The notes under the pieces were generated by a model, which was not told the origin of the DNA, searched no databases, and was given only the letters and a program-made list of their open reading frames with translations. From assembly GCA_028711205.1 (NCBI GenBank), contig JAQTSP010000164.1, positions 1 to 5,542 of the forward strand: a stretch of DNA of 5,542 nt. Reading direction: 5' to 3'. Below, one piece after another: positions 1 to 5,542 of the stretch. The translations under genes and the position numbers were made by a program. This DNA is from Eubacteriales bacterium. GTDB taxonomy: Bacteria > Bacillota > Clostridia > Christensenellales > SZUA-584. Numbering within the stretch: the first letter of the stretch is position 1; every line of letters begins with the position of its first letter.

Positions 1-252
1 CGCCTCTTTTACGGGCACGCCTTTGGCCACAGCGTGTCCGTGACCCCTGTGTGTGCTTGAAACGATATCTTCAGTCCCCAGGTTGGCGCACGCTCCGGCG
101 GCAACCGCTTCTTCACCATGATACAAATGAACAAATCCGGGTATCTCTCCCGATTTATACGTCGCGCTGGCCTCTTCTTCAAATCTTCTCAGCTTATACA
201 TCATTTCATACAGGTATAAGAGTTTTTCCGGTGTTCTTTCAAGTTTTGCCAT
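1..252 (-). CDS. TPP-dependent dehydrogenase E1 component, alpha subunit (AcoA/PdhA-like), 3' part cut by window edge
   Basis: This is an open reading frame of 84 codons that starts with ATG at 252 and runs off the low-coordinate edge without a stop. The visible N-terminus is typical of E1 alpha subunits of 2-oxoacid or acetoin dehydrogenase complexes. It has a helical lead with LRRFEEEA at residues 21-28, then GEIPGFVHLYHGEEAV at 35-50, and the conserved THRGHGHAVAKG at 67-78. The THRGHGH form resembles acetoin dehydrogenase AcoA more than classical pyruvate dehydrogenase, but the substrate cannot be settled from this fragment. In the family the alpha subunit binds TPP together with a beta subunit and passes an acyl group to a lipoyl E2; the GDG TPP-binding motif would lie beyond the window. 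The start is fixed by an ideal AGGAGGGG site 7 bases upstream that overlaps the stop of the zinc dehydrogenase gene, so it belongs to the same operon. Beta subunit and E2 genes are expected next, outside the window. Confidence 0.9.
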   Translation of the reverse strand, partial: MAKLERTPEKLLYLYEMMYKLRRFEEEASATYKSGEIPGFVHLYHGEEAVAAGACANLGTEDIVSSTHRGHGHAVAKGVPVKEA

Positions 253-259
253 CAAGTAT

Positions 260-267
260 CCCCTCCT
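260..267 (-). promoter_or_regulatory. Ribosome binding site of the E1 alpha gene, overlapping the preceding stop codon
   Basis: On the minus strand the sequence reads TAGGAGGGGATACTTGATG. The AGGAGGGG core lies 7 bases before the ATG at 252 and shares bases with the TAG stop of the zinc dehydrogenase. It is the strongest Shine-Dalgarno in the window. Its overlap with the stop suggests translational coupling, and it supports the existence of the truncated gene. Confidence 0.85.
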
Positions 268-1297
268 AAATCGCGCAATCTATCATTATTTTTATTTTCT
301 TTTCATTATCCGTTTTCAGATTATTCAGCACATCCGGCACATCAGAAAGCCTGCACCGGCCTGTAATCAACGGTTTCAGGTTCAACCGGCCGGATGCCAT
401 CAGCCTCAGCGCAGGCATATTCATGCCTCTGTTCCCGGGCACAGGCAATATGCTCACATCTTTAAATACAGCCGTATCAATATCCAAGTTCACATTCTTC
501 TCAAAAAATGATACGACAGATATCCTGGCGCTGTTGGCGACGATTTCAAATGAATCTTTCATCAGCATTTCAGACCCGGAAGCTTCGATAACCGCATCGG
601 CGCCTTCTCCTTTAAATATGTCGTGCGCCATCCCGGCCATGTCCTGCCTTGCCGTATTGACCGTATAATCGACGCCCATTTCTTTGGCCAGTTTGAGCTT
701 GAAATCTTTTCTACCTGTTATCATCACTTTTGCCGCACCCGAGAGCTTTGCCAGCAGCGCAGCCGAAATACCAATCGGCCCTGTACCGTGTACCACGACA
801 TTATCGCCAAGGCCGACCCTCGCCTGTACGACCGCCAGCATCGCCGTTGCCGCCGGTTCCAGCAGAGCGCCGCTGTCAAAATCGACATTATCAGGGAGCT
901 TAAACAGATGCCTTGCAGGAAACAATATATACTCCGCATACGCGCCGTCCCATGTCATTGTCGTCCCGACATTTTTCTTCGTTTTGCAGTTGATGTAATT
1001 GCCGGTCAGGCATGCGTAGCAGTTCCCGCATGATACACATGTATCTCCGGCGACTCTGTCACCTTTTTGTACATGCGTGACCCCTGGCCCGGTTTCTGCC
1101 ACCTCGCCCGACCATTCGTGCCCCATCGTGATCGGATAATCGACCATGCCGCTGAACGCGCCGTTCAAAATAGCATAGTCCGTTCCGCATATGCCGCAGC
1201 ATTCCACCTTGACAAGCGCCTGCCCATAACCCGGCGCAGGCAAATCCATGTCAACAACGCGGATATCGTTTTTCCCAAACAGCCTGACCGCTTTCAT
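266..1297 (-). CDS. Zinc-dependent medium-chain alcohol/polyol dehydrogenase (sorbitol/threonine dehydrogenase-like)
   Basis: This 343-residue protein has the normal length of the zinc MDR superfamily and should be a cytoplasmic NAD(P)-dependent oxidoreductase acting on a secondary hydroxyl, as in sorbitol, L-idonate or L-threonine dehydrogenases. The catalytic zinc ligands are Cys37, His60 and Glu61 (within the GHEWSGEV signature at 59-66), with Glu147 in LLEP as the further ligand. The structural zinc cysteines are Cys90, Cys93, Cys96 and Cys104. The Rossmann motif GTGPIG is at 171-176. After the second beta strand, where NAD-specific members carry an acidic residue, the sequence reads TGRK at 194-197; this suggests NADP(H) preference, as an inference. 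The ATG directly follows the TAG stop of the KDG kinase gene. The nearest good Shine-Dalgarno, AGGAAGGG at 1309-1316, is 11 bases upstream, so start may depend on coupling. In this context it probably oxidises or reduces a sugar acid or keto-sugar acid; the exact substrate is unknown. Confidence 0.92.
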   Translation of the reverse strand: MKAVRLFGKNDIRVVDMDLPAPGYGQALVKVECCGICGTDYAILNGAFSGMVDYPITMGHEWSGEVAETGPGVTHVQKGDRVAGDTCVSCGNCYACLTGNYINCKTKKNVGTTMTWDGAYAEYILFPARHLFKLPDNVDFDSGALLEPAATAMLAVVQARVGLGDNVVVHGTGPIGISAALLAKLSGAAKVMITGRKDFKLKLAKEMGVDYTVNTARQDMAGMAHDIFKGEGADAVIEASGSEMLMKDSFEIVANSARISVVSFFEKNVNLDIDTAVFKDVSILPVPGNRGMNMPALRLMASGRLNLKPLITGRCRLSDVPDVLNNLKTDNEKKIKIMIDCAI

Positions 1298-2326
1298 CTA
1301 TCTCTGCACCCTTCCTGAAGCGTCGCCTTCCTTTAATTTGTTGACTTCCGCGACAGATACCCTGTTTAAGTCGCCGGAAATGGAATGCTTTAAACAGCTC
1401 GCCGCGGCCGCAAATTCCAATGCATCCGATTGATTGTCATACGTGTTCAGGCCATAAATCAGCCCGGCGGCAAATGCATCTCCGCCGCCAACTCTGTCTA
1501 TGATGTCACGTATCTCGTACCGCCTGCTGTGAATAAACCCTGTTCGGTCGTTCATGCAGGCCGACCAGCCGTTGGCATCCGCCGATATGCTCTCTCTCAG
1601 CGTGATCGCCATCACCTTCAACCCGGGATACGCATCCAATACCTTATCCGAAAGCGCCTTATATTTGTCGATGTCCAGGCTGCCTTCCCCGACCGCGAAA
1701 TCCGCCTTTATCCCGAGAGATTTTTGACAGTCTTCTTCATTCGCAATGCCGATATCAACATACCTTACCAGCTCAGGCATGACCTCTGTGGCCGCCTTTC
1801 CGTATTTCCAAAGCTTTCCCCGATAATTAAAGTCGCAGGATACCTTGAGGCCCTTCGCCTTGGCCGCTTTAACCGCCTCGAGGCTCAGCGTTCTCGCGCT
1901 GTCCGAAATCGCCGGCGTAATGCCGGTAATATGAAACCAACCGGCACCGTCAAATACGTGCTCCCAGTCGATATCGCCTGATTGGGCCAGCGCGATCGCC
2001 GAACCGGCTCTGTCATATACGACATTGGAGGGACGCTGGTTAGCACCCGTTTCAAGAAAGTATATGCCCATTCTGCCTTCGCCTCTGACGATATTTCGCG
2101 TATCGAGACCAAATTTTCTCAGTTCCTTTATGCATTCATCGCCAACCAAATTATCAGGCAGCACGGTCACAAAAGCGGCATCCATCCCGAAATTCGCCAG
2201 CGATACGGCCACGTTTGCTTCACCGCCGCCAAACGTGGCTTCCAGCACGGGACTCTGGAACAGCCTCTCATGGCCGGGGCTTTTTAAACGCAGCATGATC
2301 TCTCCGAATGTAACAATCTTTTTCAT
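1298..2326 (-). CDS. kdgK: 2-keto-3-deoxygluconate kinase (PfkB family sugar kinase)
   Basis: This 342-residue PfkB-family kinase should phosphorylate 2-keto-3-deoxy-D-gluconate with ATP to KDPG in the cytoplasm. The N-terminus MKKIVTFGEIMLRL is typical of KdgK. The first family signature, FGGGEANVAVSLANFG, is at residues 32-47, and GSAIA at 108-112 follows the substrate-binding strand. The C-terminal signature DRVGGGDAFAAGLI is at 277-290, with Asp283 as catalytic base in the anion-hole motif GGD. The start was placed at 2326 rather than an in-frame upstream codon at 2371. The extra 15 residues of that longer reading overlap the aldolase gene, do not resemble the family, and would ignore the AGAGG site at 2334-2338. 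The gene lies 10 bases after the KDPG aldolase gene, whose substrate is this kinase's product; that is the best functional support. A ribokinase or fructokinase role is possible but less likely given this partner. Confidence 0.93.
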   Translation of the reverse strand: MKKIVTFGEIMLRLKSPGHERLFQSPVLEATFGGGEANVAVSLANFGMDAAFVTVLPDNLVGDECIKELRKFGLDTRNIVRGEGRMGIYFLETGANQRPSNVVYDRAGSAIALAQSGDIDWEHVFDGAGWFHITGITPAISDSARTLSLEAVKAAKAKGLKVSCDFNYRGKLWKYGKAATEVMPELVRYVDIGIANEEDCQKSLGIKADFAVGEGSLDIDKYKALSDKVLDAYPGLKVMAITLRESISADANGWSACMNDRTGFIHSRRYEIRDIIDRVGGGDAFAAGLIYGLNTYDNQSDALEFAAAASCLKHSISGDLNRVSVAEVNKLKEGDASGRVQR

Positions 2327-2333
2327 AGCGGCG

Positions 2334-2338
2334 CCTCT
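2334..2338 (-). promoter_or_regulatory. Ribosome binding site of kdgK, overlapping the aldolase stop codon
   Basis: The minus strand reads TAGAGGCGCCGCTATG. AGAGG lies 7 bases before the ATG at 2326 and shares two bases with the TAG stop of the aldolase gene. It decides the kdgK start in favour of the short form and suggests coupled translation of aldolase and kinase. Confidence 0.7.
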
Positions 2339-3302
2339 ATTTCTGCAGCAGGTGGATTGCAAATCCGCCAAACTCGTCTTTCAGATAAACAGCCGCCGGA
2401 CGCTTGCCCTGCGGGCCTTTTCTCGTACTCCAGTCAACAGCAAACCCTTTTTCGGACAGGTAATACACGGCTCTTTCGATACTGTTCGTCCTGATCGCGA
2501 TATGCCCCATATTGCCCGGCCCCTTTTCCTTGTTGACCTCAATGCCCATACCGGCAAAATTTGAACTGCTGCCCTCCTTTGGTACGAACCCAAACGCCTC
2601 TGCAAACTGTTTTGTCACTTTCAAAGAATTTTCGGCCGTGTCCTGGTTAATGCCGATATGCGCCAGCTCAAACCCAAGCAAAATATTGATAGATTCCACC
2701 ACATTTTTGGTTATTGCATCGAAACGGCCCGCCTTAATATATTCTGTTTTGCACAGCCAACCTCCGCCTGCCGCGTGTATGAATTCTTTGTCGGCATAAT
2801 CGGCCAGATTGGCTGTGCTGATTCCGCCTGTCGGTATAAACCTGACCATTCCATATGGCCCGTGCAGCGCTTTGCACCCATCGATCCCGCCGTACACATT
2901 TGCCGGAAAAAACTTGAGAATATTAAGCCCGAACGATTGCGCATGTTCAATCTCGGTCGGTGTGACACATCCCGGCGTGACAGCGATGCCGTTATCGATA
3001 CACCACTTAACCAGCCCGTCGTTGAATCCGGGCGATACGATAAACTCCGCACCCGCTTCAACCGCCTGTATTGCCGATTCCACATTGAGCACGGTGCCCG
3101 CACCCAGCAGGATTTCCGGATAGGCTTGTTTTATTTTTCGTATCGACGGAATACCCGCCGCTGTCCTCAGCGTAATCTCCATTATCGGCAACCCGCCGTC
3201 CATCATGGCTTTTGCCGCATCAAGCGCATCATCTTCATTTTCGATCACCACAACGGGTACAAGCCCCATCTGGCCGATCTTTTCCATGACGTTGCTCATC
3301 AT
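2337..3302 (-). CDS. eda: KDPG/4-hydroxy-2-oxoglutarate aldolase fused to a C-terminal VOC (glyoxalase-like) domain
   Basis: This 321-residue protein is about 110 residues longer than ordinary KDPG aldolases. Residues 1-205 form a class I aldolase TIM barrel. The catalytic acid/base Glu42 and phosphate/carboxylate-binding Arg46 are in MEITLRT (41-47), GAGTVL is at 67-72, the Schiff-base Lys130 is in ILKFFPA (128-134), and the PTGGI phosphate loop is at 157-161. The expected reaction is KDPG to pyruvate plus glyceraldehyde 3-phosphate; the family also cleaves 4-hydroxy-2-oxoglutarate. Residues 211-321 form a vicinal-oxygen-chelate domain beginning at ELAHIGIN and ending at FAIHLLQK. Plausible metal ligands are His215, Glu255, His267 and His317. 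The reading frame is continuous through the linker, so this looks like a true fusion. The gene sits between the hydroxyacid dehydrogenase (9-base gap) and KDG kinase (10-base gap). A second ATG at 3299 is 7 bases from the GGAG core and may be the actual start, shortening the protein by one residue. Confidence 0.92.
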   Translation of the reverse strand: MMSNVMEKIGQMGLVPVVVIENEDDALDAAKAMMDGGLPIMEITLRTAAGIPSIRKIKQAYPEILLGAGTVLNVESAIQAVEAGAEFIVSPGFNDGLVKWCIDNGIAVTPGCVTPTEIEHAQSFGLNILKFFPANVYGGIDGCKALHGPYGMVRFIPTGGISTANLADYADKEFIHAAGGGWLCKTEYIKAGRFDAITKNVVESINILLGFELAHIGINQDTAENSLKVTKQFAEAFGFVPKEGSSSNFAGMGIEVNKEKGPGNMGHIAIRTNSIERAVYYLSEKGFAVDWSTRKGPQGKRPAAVYLKDEFGGFAIHLLQK

Positions 3303-3303
3303 A

Positions 3304-3313
3304 CCTCTCCTTT
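3304..3313 (-). promoter_or_regulatory. Ribosome binding site of the aldolase gene
   Basis: The minus strand reads AAAGGAGAGGTATGATG, with the first bases overlapping the TAA stop of the dehydrogenase gene. The GGAG core is 4 bases from the first ATG (3302) and 7 bases from the second (3299). The second spacing matches the other strong sites in this operon, so either Met could be used. Confidence 0.75.
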
Positions 3314-4274
3314 ATACCTTGTTGAGCGGAAAATCCGGTTTTCCGCCCTCCAACACAGCCTTCGCGGCCAGCGCCACTTTGGTTTTCAGCTCGACAACAC
3401 CCTCTACCGTATTAAATGCCGTATGATCGGTCAAAACGCAGTTATCCAGGCGGCACAGCGGATGATCTTGGCCAAGCGGTTCAGAGCAATGGGTATCAAG
3501 CCCTGCCATCGCAATTTTGTTATTTTCAAGCGCGGCAATCAGCGCCGCTTCATCCACCAGCGGCCCTCTCGACGTATTGATGAGGTACGCCGTATCCTTC
3601 ATCATGCTGAACGCATCTGCGTCAATAATACCCTTCGTTTCTTTCGTGACAGGCAGATGCAATGATATGATATCGCCTTGTTTCAATGCATCCTCAAGCG
3701 ATACCTTTCTGACGCCCAGTGCCGTCATGGCCGGCTCATCGACGTATGGATCATACGCGATCACTTCTTTGAGACCAAAGCCCGACAGCTTCCTTGCCAC
3801 ACACCTGGCGATTCTGCCAAAACCAATCAGCGTCAGTCTCTTCCCGCACAGCCTGAACATGTTGGGCGCATTGATATTCCATGCGCCGTCTCGCACCATG
3901 CGGTCCTTCAGCGCCGTTCTTCTCAGACAGGCGAATATATGCGCGGCCGTCATATCCGACACATCTTCAATGCAGTAATCGGGAACATGGGATGCGATGA
4001 TGCCGTACCGGCTGCACGCATCCACATCAAGATTGTCATAGCCCACACCATAGCGAACGATCACCCTGCATCTTCTGAGCCCGGCGATGGCCCTGGCCGT
4101 CATCGGCGCCATGTCCAGCAGCACTGCATCCGCATCGGCACACTTTTTGATGATCTCGTCCTCGTTTTTACAGCTTTCGACGATCACCTCCACGCCAATT
4201 TTACCCAGTATGTTTTTTTCAATATCGTAATTCTTGTGCCTGTTGTCCGTCACGACCGCTTTCAATTCCGGCAT
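3312..4274 (-). CDS. D-isomer-specific 2-hydroxyacid dehydrogenase, CtBP-like/phosphoglycerate dehydrogenase-like
   Basis: This 320-residue protein has the full length and layout of the D-2-hydroxyacid dehydrogenase family: a split catalytic domain around an NAD-binding Rossmann domain. The segment RYGVGYDNLDVDA (74-86) followed by HVPDYCIEDVSDMTA (96-110) resembles the C-terminal-binding-protein-like subgroup. The nucleotide motif is GFGRIA at 151-156, with Ala in place of the third Gly, and Asp175 in AYDPY fits NAD(H) use. The catalytic triad is intact: Arg236 in NTSRG, Glu265 in CSEP and His284 in TDHTAF. The family reversibly reduces 2-oxoacids such as hydroxypyruvate, glyoxylate or 3-phosphohydroxypyruvate. 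No C-terminal ACT domain is present, so it is not a regulated biosynthetic SerA. It lies 27 bases after the aminotransferase and 9 bases before the aldolase. A role in reducing or oxidising a keto-sugar acid or a short 2-oxoacid made in this pathway is inferred; the substrate is not determined. Confidence 0.9.
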   Translation of the reverse strand: MPELKAVVTDNRHKNYDIEKNILGKIGVEVIVESCKNEDEIIKKCADADAVLLDMAPMTARAIAGLRRCRVIVRYGVGYDNLDVDACSRYGIIASHVPDYCIEDVSDMTAAHIFACLRRTALKDRMVRDGAWNINAPNMFRLCGKRLTLIGFGRIARCVARKLSGFGLKEVIAYDPYVDEPAMTALGVRKVSLEDALKQGDIISLHLPVTKETKGIIDADAFSMMKDTAYLINTSRGPLVDEAALIAALENNKIAMAGLDTHCSEPLGQDHPLCRLDNCVLTDHTAFNTVEGVVELKTKVALAAKAVLEGGKPDFPLNKV

Positions 4275-4280
4275 ATGATT

Positions 4281-4287
4281 CTCCTTT
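4281..4287 (-). promoter_or_regulatory. Ribosome binding site of the 2-hydroxyacid dehydrogenase gene
   Basis: The minus strand reads AAAGGAGAATCATATG, so AAAGGAG lies 6 bases before the ATG at 4274. It falls in the 27-base gap after the aminotransferase stop, the longest gap in the window. That gap shows no terminator hairpin and is too short to hold an obvious separate promoter. Confidence 0.8.
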
Positions 4288-4301
4288 AATGCATTTAAAA
4301 A

Positions 4302-5542
4302 CTACAGCGCGGTTAAAACCTCTTCCATAATACAGAGGCTCTCTTCCACTTCACTGTCCGTGATAACAAGCGGCGGCGCAACGCGGATGACATTCCCGTA
4401 AATACCGACGATGCCCACAAGCAGCCCCTTGTTTGCACATTCCAGCACGATCTTCTTGCACAGTTCGGGCGCAGGTGACTTCCCCTCCTTGTCCTCCACG
4501 ATTTCGATGCCTATGACCAGCCCCCTGCCCCTCACATCACCAACATGAGTAGCCTTTTGCATGGCCTTCATTAAACGATCCAGCATCACTTCGCCCACTT
4601 TTCTTGACCGCTCGATAAGTTTTTCTTTCTTAAGAACGTCCAGCACTGCAATGGTGGCCGCGCAGGCTATCGGATTGCCCCCGGCCGTGCTGGAAAGCTC
4701 TCCCCGGCCGAGACACGACATGATATCCGACGTTGCCACGAGCGCGGACTGCGCAATACCACTGCCGATCCCTTTCCCCGCACAGGCGATATCGGGCGTC
4801 AGCCCTTCCCATTCCATGAACCACATCTTGCCGCCGCGGCCGAAAGCCGACTGTACTTCATCAAGCGCAAACAATATGCCCTTTTCCCTGATCCACTTTT
4901 CGAGACTTTTCATCCAGCCTTCGGGCGGGAATATAAAGCCGCCTGTTCCAAGATACGGTTCCGTAATGAGGCCTGCGATTTCTCCGCAGGAATTCGTTCT
5001 GACAACGTCATCCAGAAACTCAAGGCAAAGATGATGGCAGCTTTCCGGCTTCATACGAAACGGGCATCGATAGCAGTATGGGAAAGGCGACCGGATAATG
5101 CCCGGCATCGTCGGACCAAATTTTTTCTTGACCTTTGACAAGCCGCCGGCACTCGCAGAAGAATACAGCCTGCCGTGAAATCCCCCGTAAAAACTGATGA
5201 TCTCGTGCATACCCGTTTTTCTCTTCATAATACGCATCATCGCGTCGGTCGCTTCTCCGCCCGTCGTCAGGAAGAAACATGTATCCAAATGCTTCGGCGT
5301 GCTGGCAATCAGCCCTTCCGCAGCACGTACGCGGTATTCTGTCGGATATTCGTAACAATTCAATATTTTCGAAGTGGATTCAGCCAGTTTTTCCACCAGC
5401 TTCGGATGACAATGGCCGATATTCGTTACCAAAACGCCGGATGTCCAATCGATAAACTTGTTATCGTCCGCATCATATATGATCGCGCCGCGTCCGCGGT
5501 CAACCGCGATTGGCGCCTGAAAGCCCGTCGTTTTCGCCTCTG
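4302..5542 (-). CDS. Class III PLP-dependent aminotransferase (GABA aminotransferase/dialkylglycine decarboxylase-like), N-terminus cut by window edge
   Basis: The frame is open from the high-coordinate edge to a TAG at 4302, giving 412 visible residues; class III enzymes usually have 430-460, so only a short N-terminus is missing. TTG at 5430-5432 could be read as a start, but the upstream in-frame codons carry the family N-terminal block (AIIYDADDNKFIDWTSG) that leads into NIGHCHP, so the gene clearly extends further. In visible numbering, the PLP phosphate-binding segment LTTGGEATD is at 91-99, FHGRLY at 121-126, the PLP-pyridine aspartate is in DEVQSAFGRGG at 227-237, the Schiff-base lysine is Lys256 in AGKGIGSG, and GGNPIACAA is at 287-295. 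The cytoplasmic enzyme would move an amino group, often a distal one, to a 2-oxoacid acceptor such as pyruvate or 2-oxoglutarate. A CxxC and a CxxxC lie at 156-172. The substrate is unknown; its operon with KDG genes suggests an amino-substituted sugar acid or a glyoxylate/pyruvate-linked transamination. Confidence 0.92.
   Translation of the reverse strand, partial: EAKTTGFQAPIAVDRGRGAIIYDADDNKFIDWTSGVLVTNIGHCHPKLVEKLAESTSKILNCYEYPTEYRVRAAEGLIASTPKHLDTCFFLTTGGEATDAMMRIMKRKTGMHEIISFYGGFHGRLYSSASAGGLSKVKKKFGPTMPGIIRSPFPYCYRCPFRMKPESCHHLCLEFLDDVVRTNSCGEIAGLITEPYLGTGGFIFPPEGWMKSLEKWIREKGILFALDEVQSAFGRGGKMWFMEWEGLTPDIACAGKGIGSGIAQSALVATSDIMSCLGRGELSSTAGGNPIACAATIAVLDVLKKEKLIERSRKVGEVMLDRLMKAMQKATHVGDVRGRGLVIGIEIVEDKEGKSPAPELCKKIVLECANKGLLVGIVGIYGNVIRVAPPLVITDSEVEESLCIMEEVLTAL

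Noticed and set aside
2327..2371. A 15-residue N-terminal extension of KDG kinase starting at 2371
   Set aside because: It overlaps the end of the aldolase gene, does not look like KdgK N-termini, and the AGAGG site sits correctly for the ATG at 2326.
1430..2564. Plus-strand open frames of 100-183 codons opposite kdgK and the aldolase tail
   Set aside because: They overlap each other in different frames and mirror conserved minus-strand codons. None has a family motif.
2658..3665. A 335-codon open frame on the plus strand, antisense to the aldolase and hydroxyacid dehydrogenase genes
   Set aside because: It spans the junction of two well-supported minus-strand genes and its product is rich in Arg, His and Cys with no recognisable domain, as expected for an antisense shadow of coding DNA with few stop codons in that frame.
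3678..4289. A 203-codon plus-strand open frame opposite the hydroxyacid dehydrogenase gene
   Set aside because: It lies wholly antisense to a gene with an intact catalytic triad, has no recognisable motif and low-complexity His/Arg-rich composition.
4275..4301. Possible internal promoter or terminator in the 27-base gap between aminotransferase and dehydrogenase
   Set aside because: The gap holds an A/T-rich stretch and a Shine-Dalgarno only. I see no hairpin with a T-tract and no paired promoter boxes that fit in this length.
5430..5432. TTG as the start of the aminotransferase
   Set aside because: The in-frame codons upstream to the window edge encode the conserved class III N-terminal block (GRGAIIYDADDNKFIDWTSG), so the gene starts outside the window.

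Overview
The window is one densely packed, minus-strand catabolic operon. It holds six genes, two of them cut by the window edges, all read from high to low coordinates. In transcription order they are: a class III PLP aminotransferase (5' part missing), a CtBP-type D-2-hydroxyacid dehydrogenase, a KDPG/KHG aldolase fused to a C-terminal VOC (glyoxalase-like) domain, a 2-keto-3-deoxygluconate (KDG) kinase, a zinc-dependent medium-chain alcohol/polyol dehydrogenase, and the first 84 residues of a thiamine-pyrophosphate (TPP) dependent 2-oxoacid/acetoin dehydrogenase E1 alpha subunit. Gaps between genes are 0 to 27 bases. Shine-Dalgarno sites overlap or adjoin the stop codon of the gene before, which suggests one transcript with coupled translation. 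I see no promoter, terminator, RNA gene, mobile element, repeat array or CRISPR in the window.

The organism is probably a Gram-positive anaerobe or facultative anaerobe of the Firmicutes/Clostridia kind. The evidence is strong purine-rich ribosome binding sites (AGGAGGGG, AAAGGAG), a KDPG aldolase with an added VOC domain (an arrangement I associate with clostridial genomes), and base composition near half G+C by eye. This is an inference from style, not a taxonomic identification.

The best-supported part of the pathway is the middle. KDG kinase would phosphorylate 2-keto-3-deoxygluconate to KDPG, and the aldolase would split KDPG into pyruvate and glyceraldehyde 3-phosphate, giving an Entner-Doudoroff type lower branch for sugar acids. 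Upstream lie an aminotransferase and a 2-hydroxyacid dehydrogenase; downstream lie a zinc dehydrogenase and a TPP enzyme. The operon could therefore feed an unusual substrate, such as an amino-substituted or keto sugar acid, into KDG, and oxidise a 2-oxoacid or acetoin-like product at the end. No dehydratase, uronate isomerase, transporter or regulator is inside the window, so the true starting substrate cannot be read here. A competing view is that the aldolase works on 4-hydroxy-2-oxoglutarate, with the aminotransferase and hydroxyacid dehydrogenase handling the glyoxylate produced.
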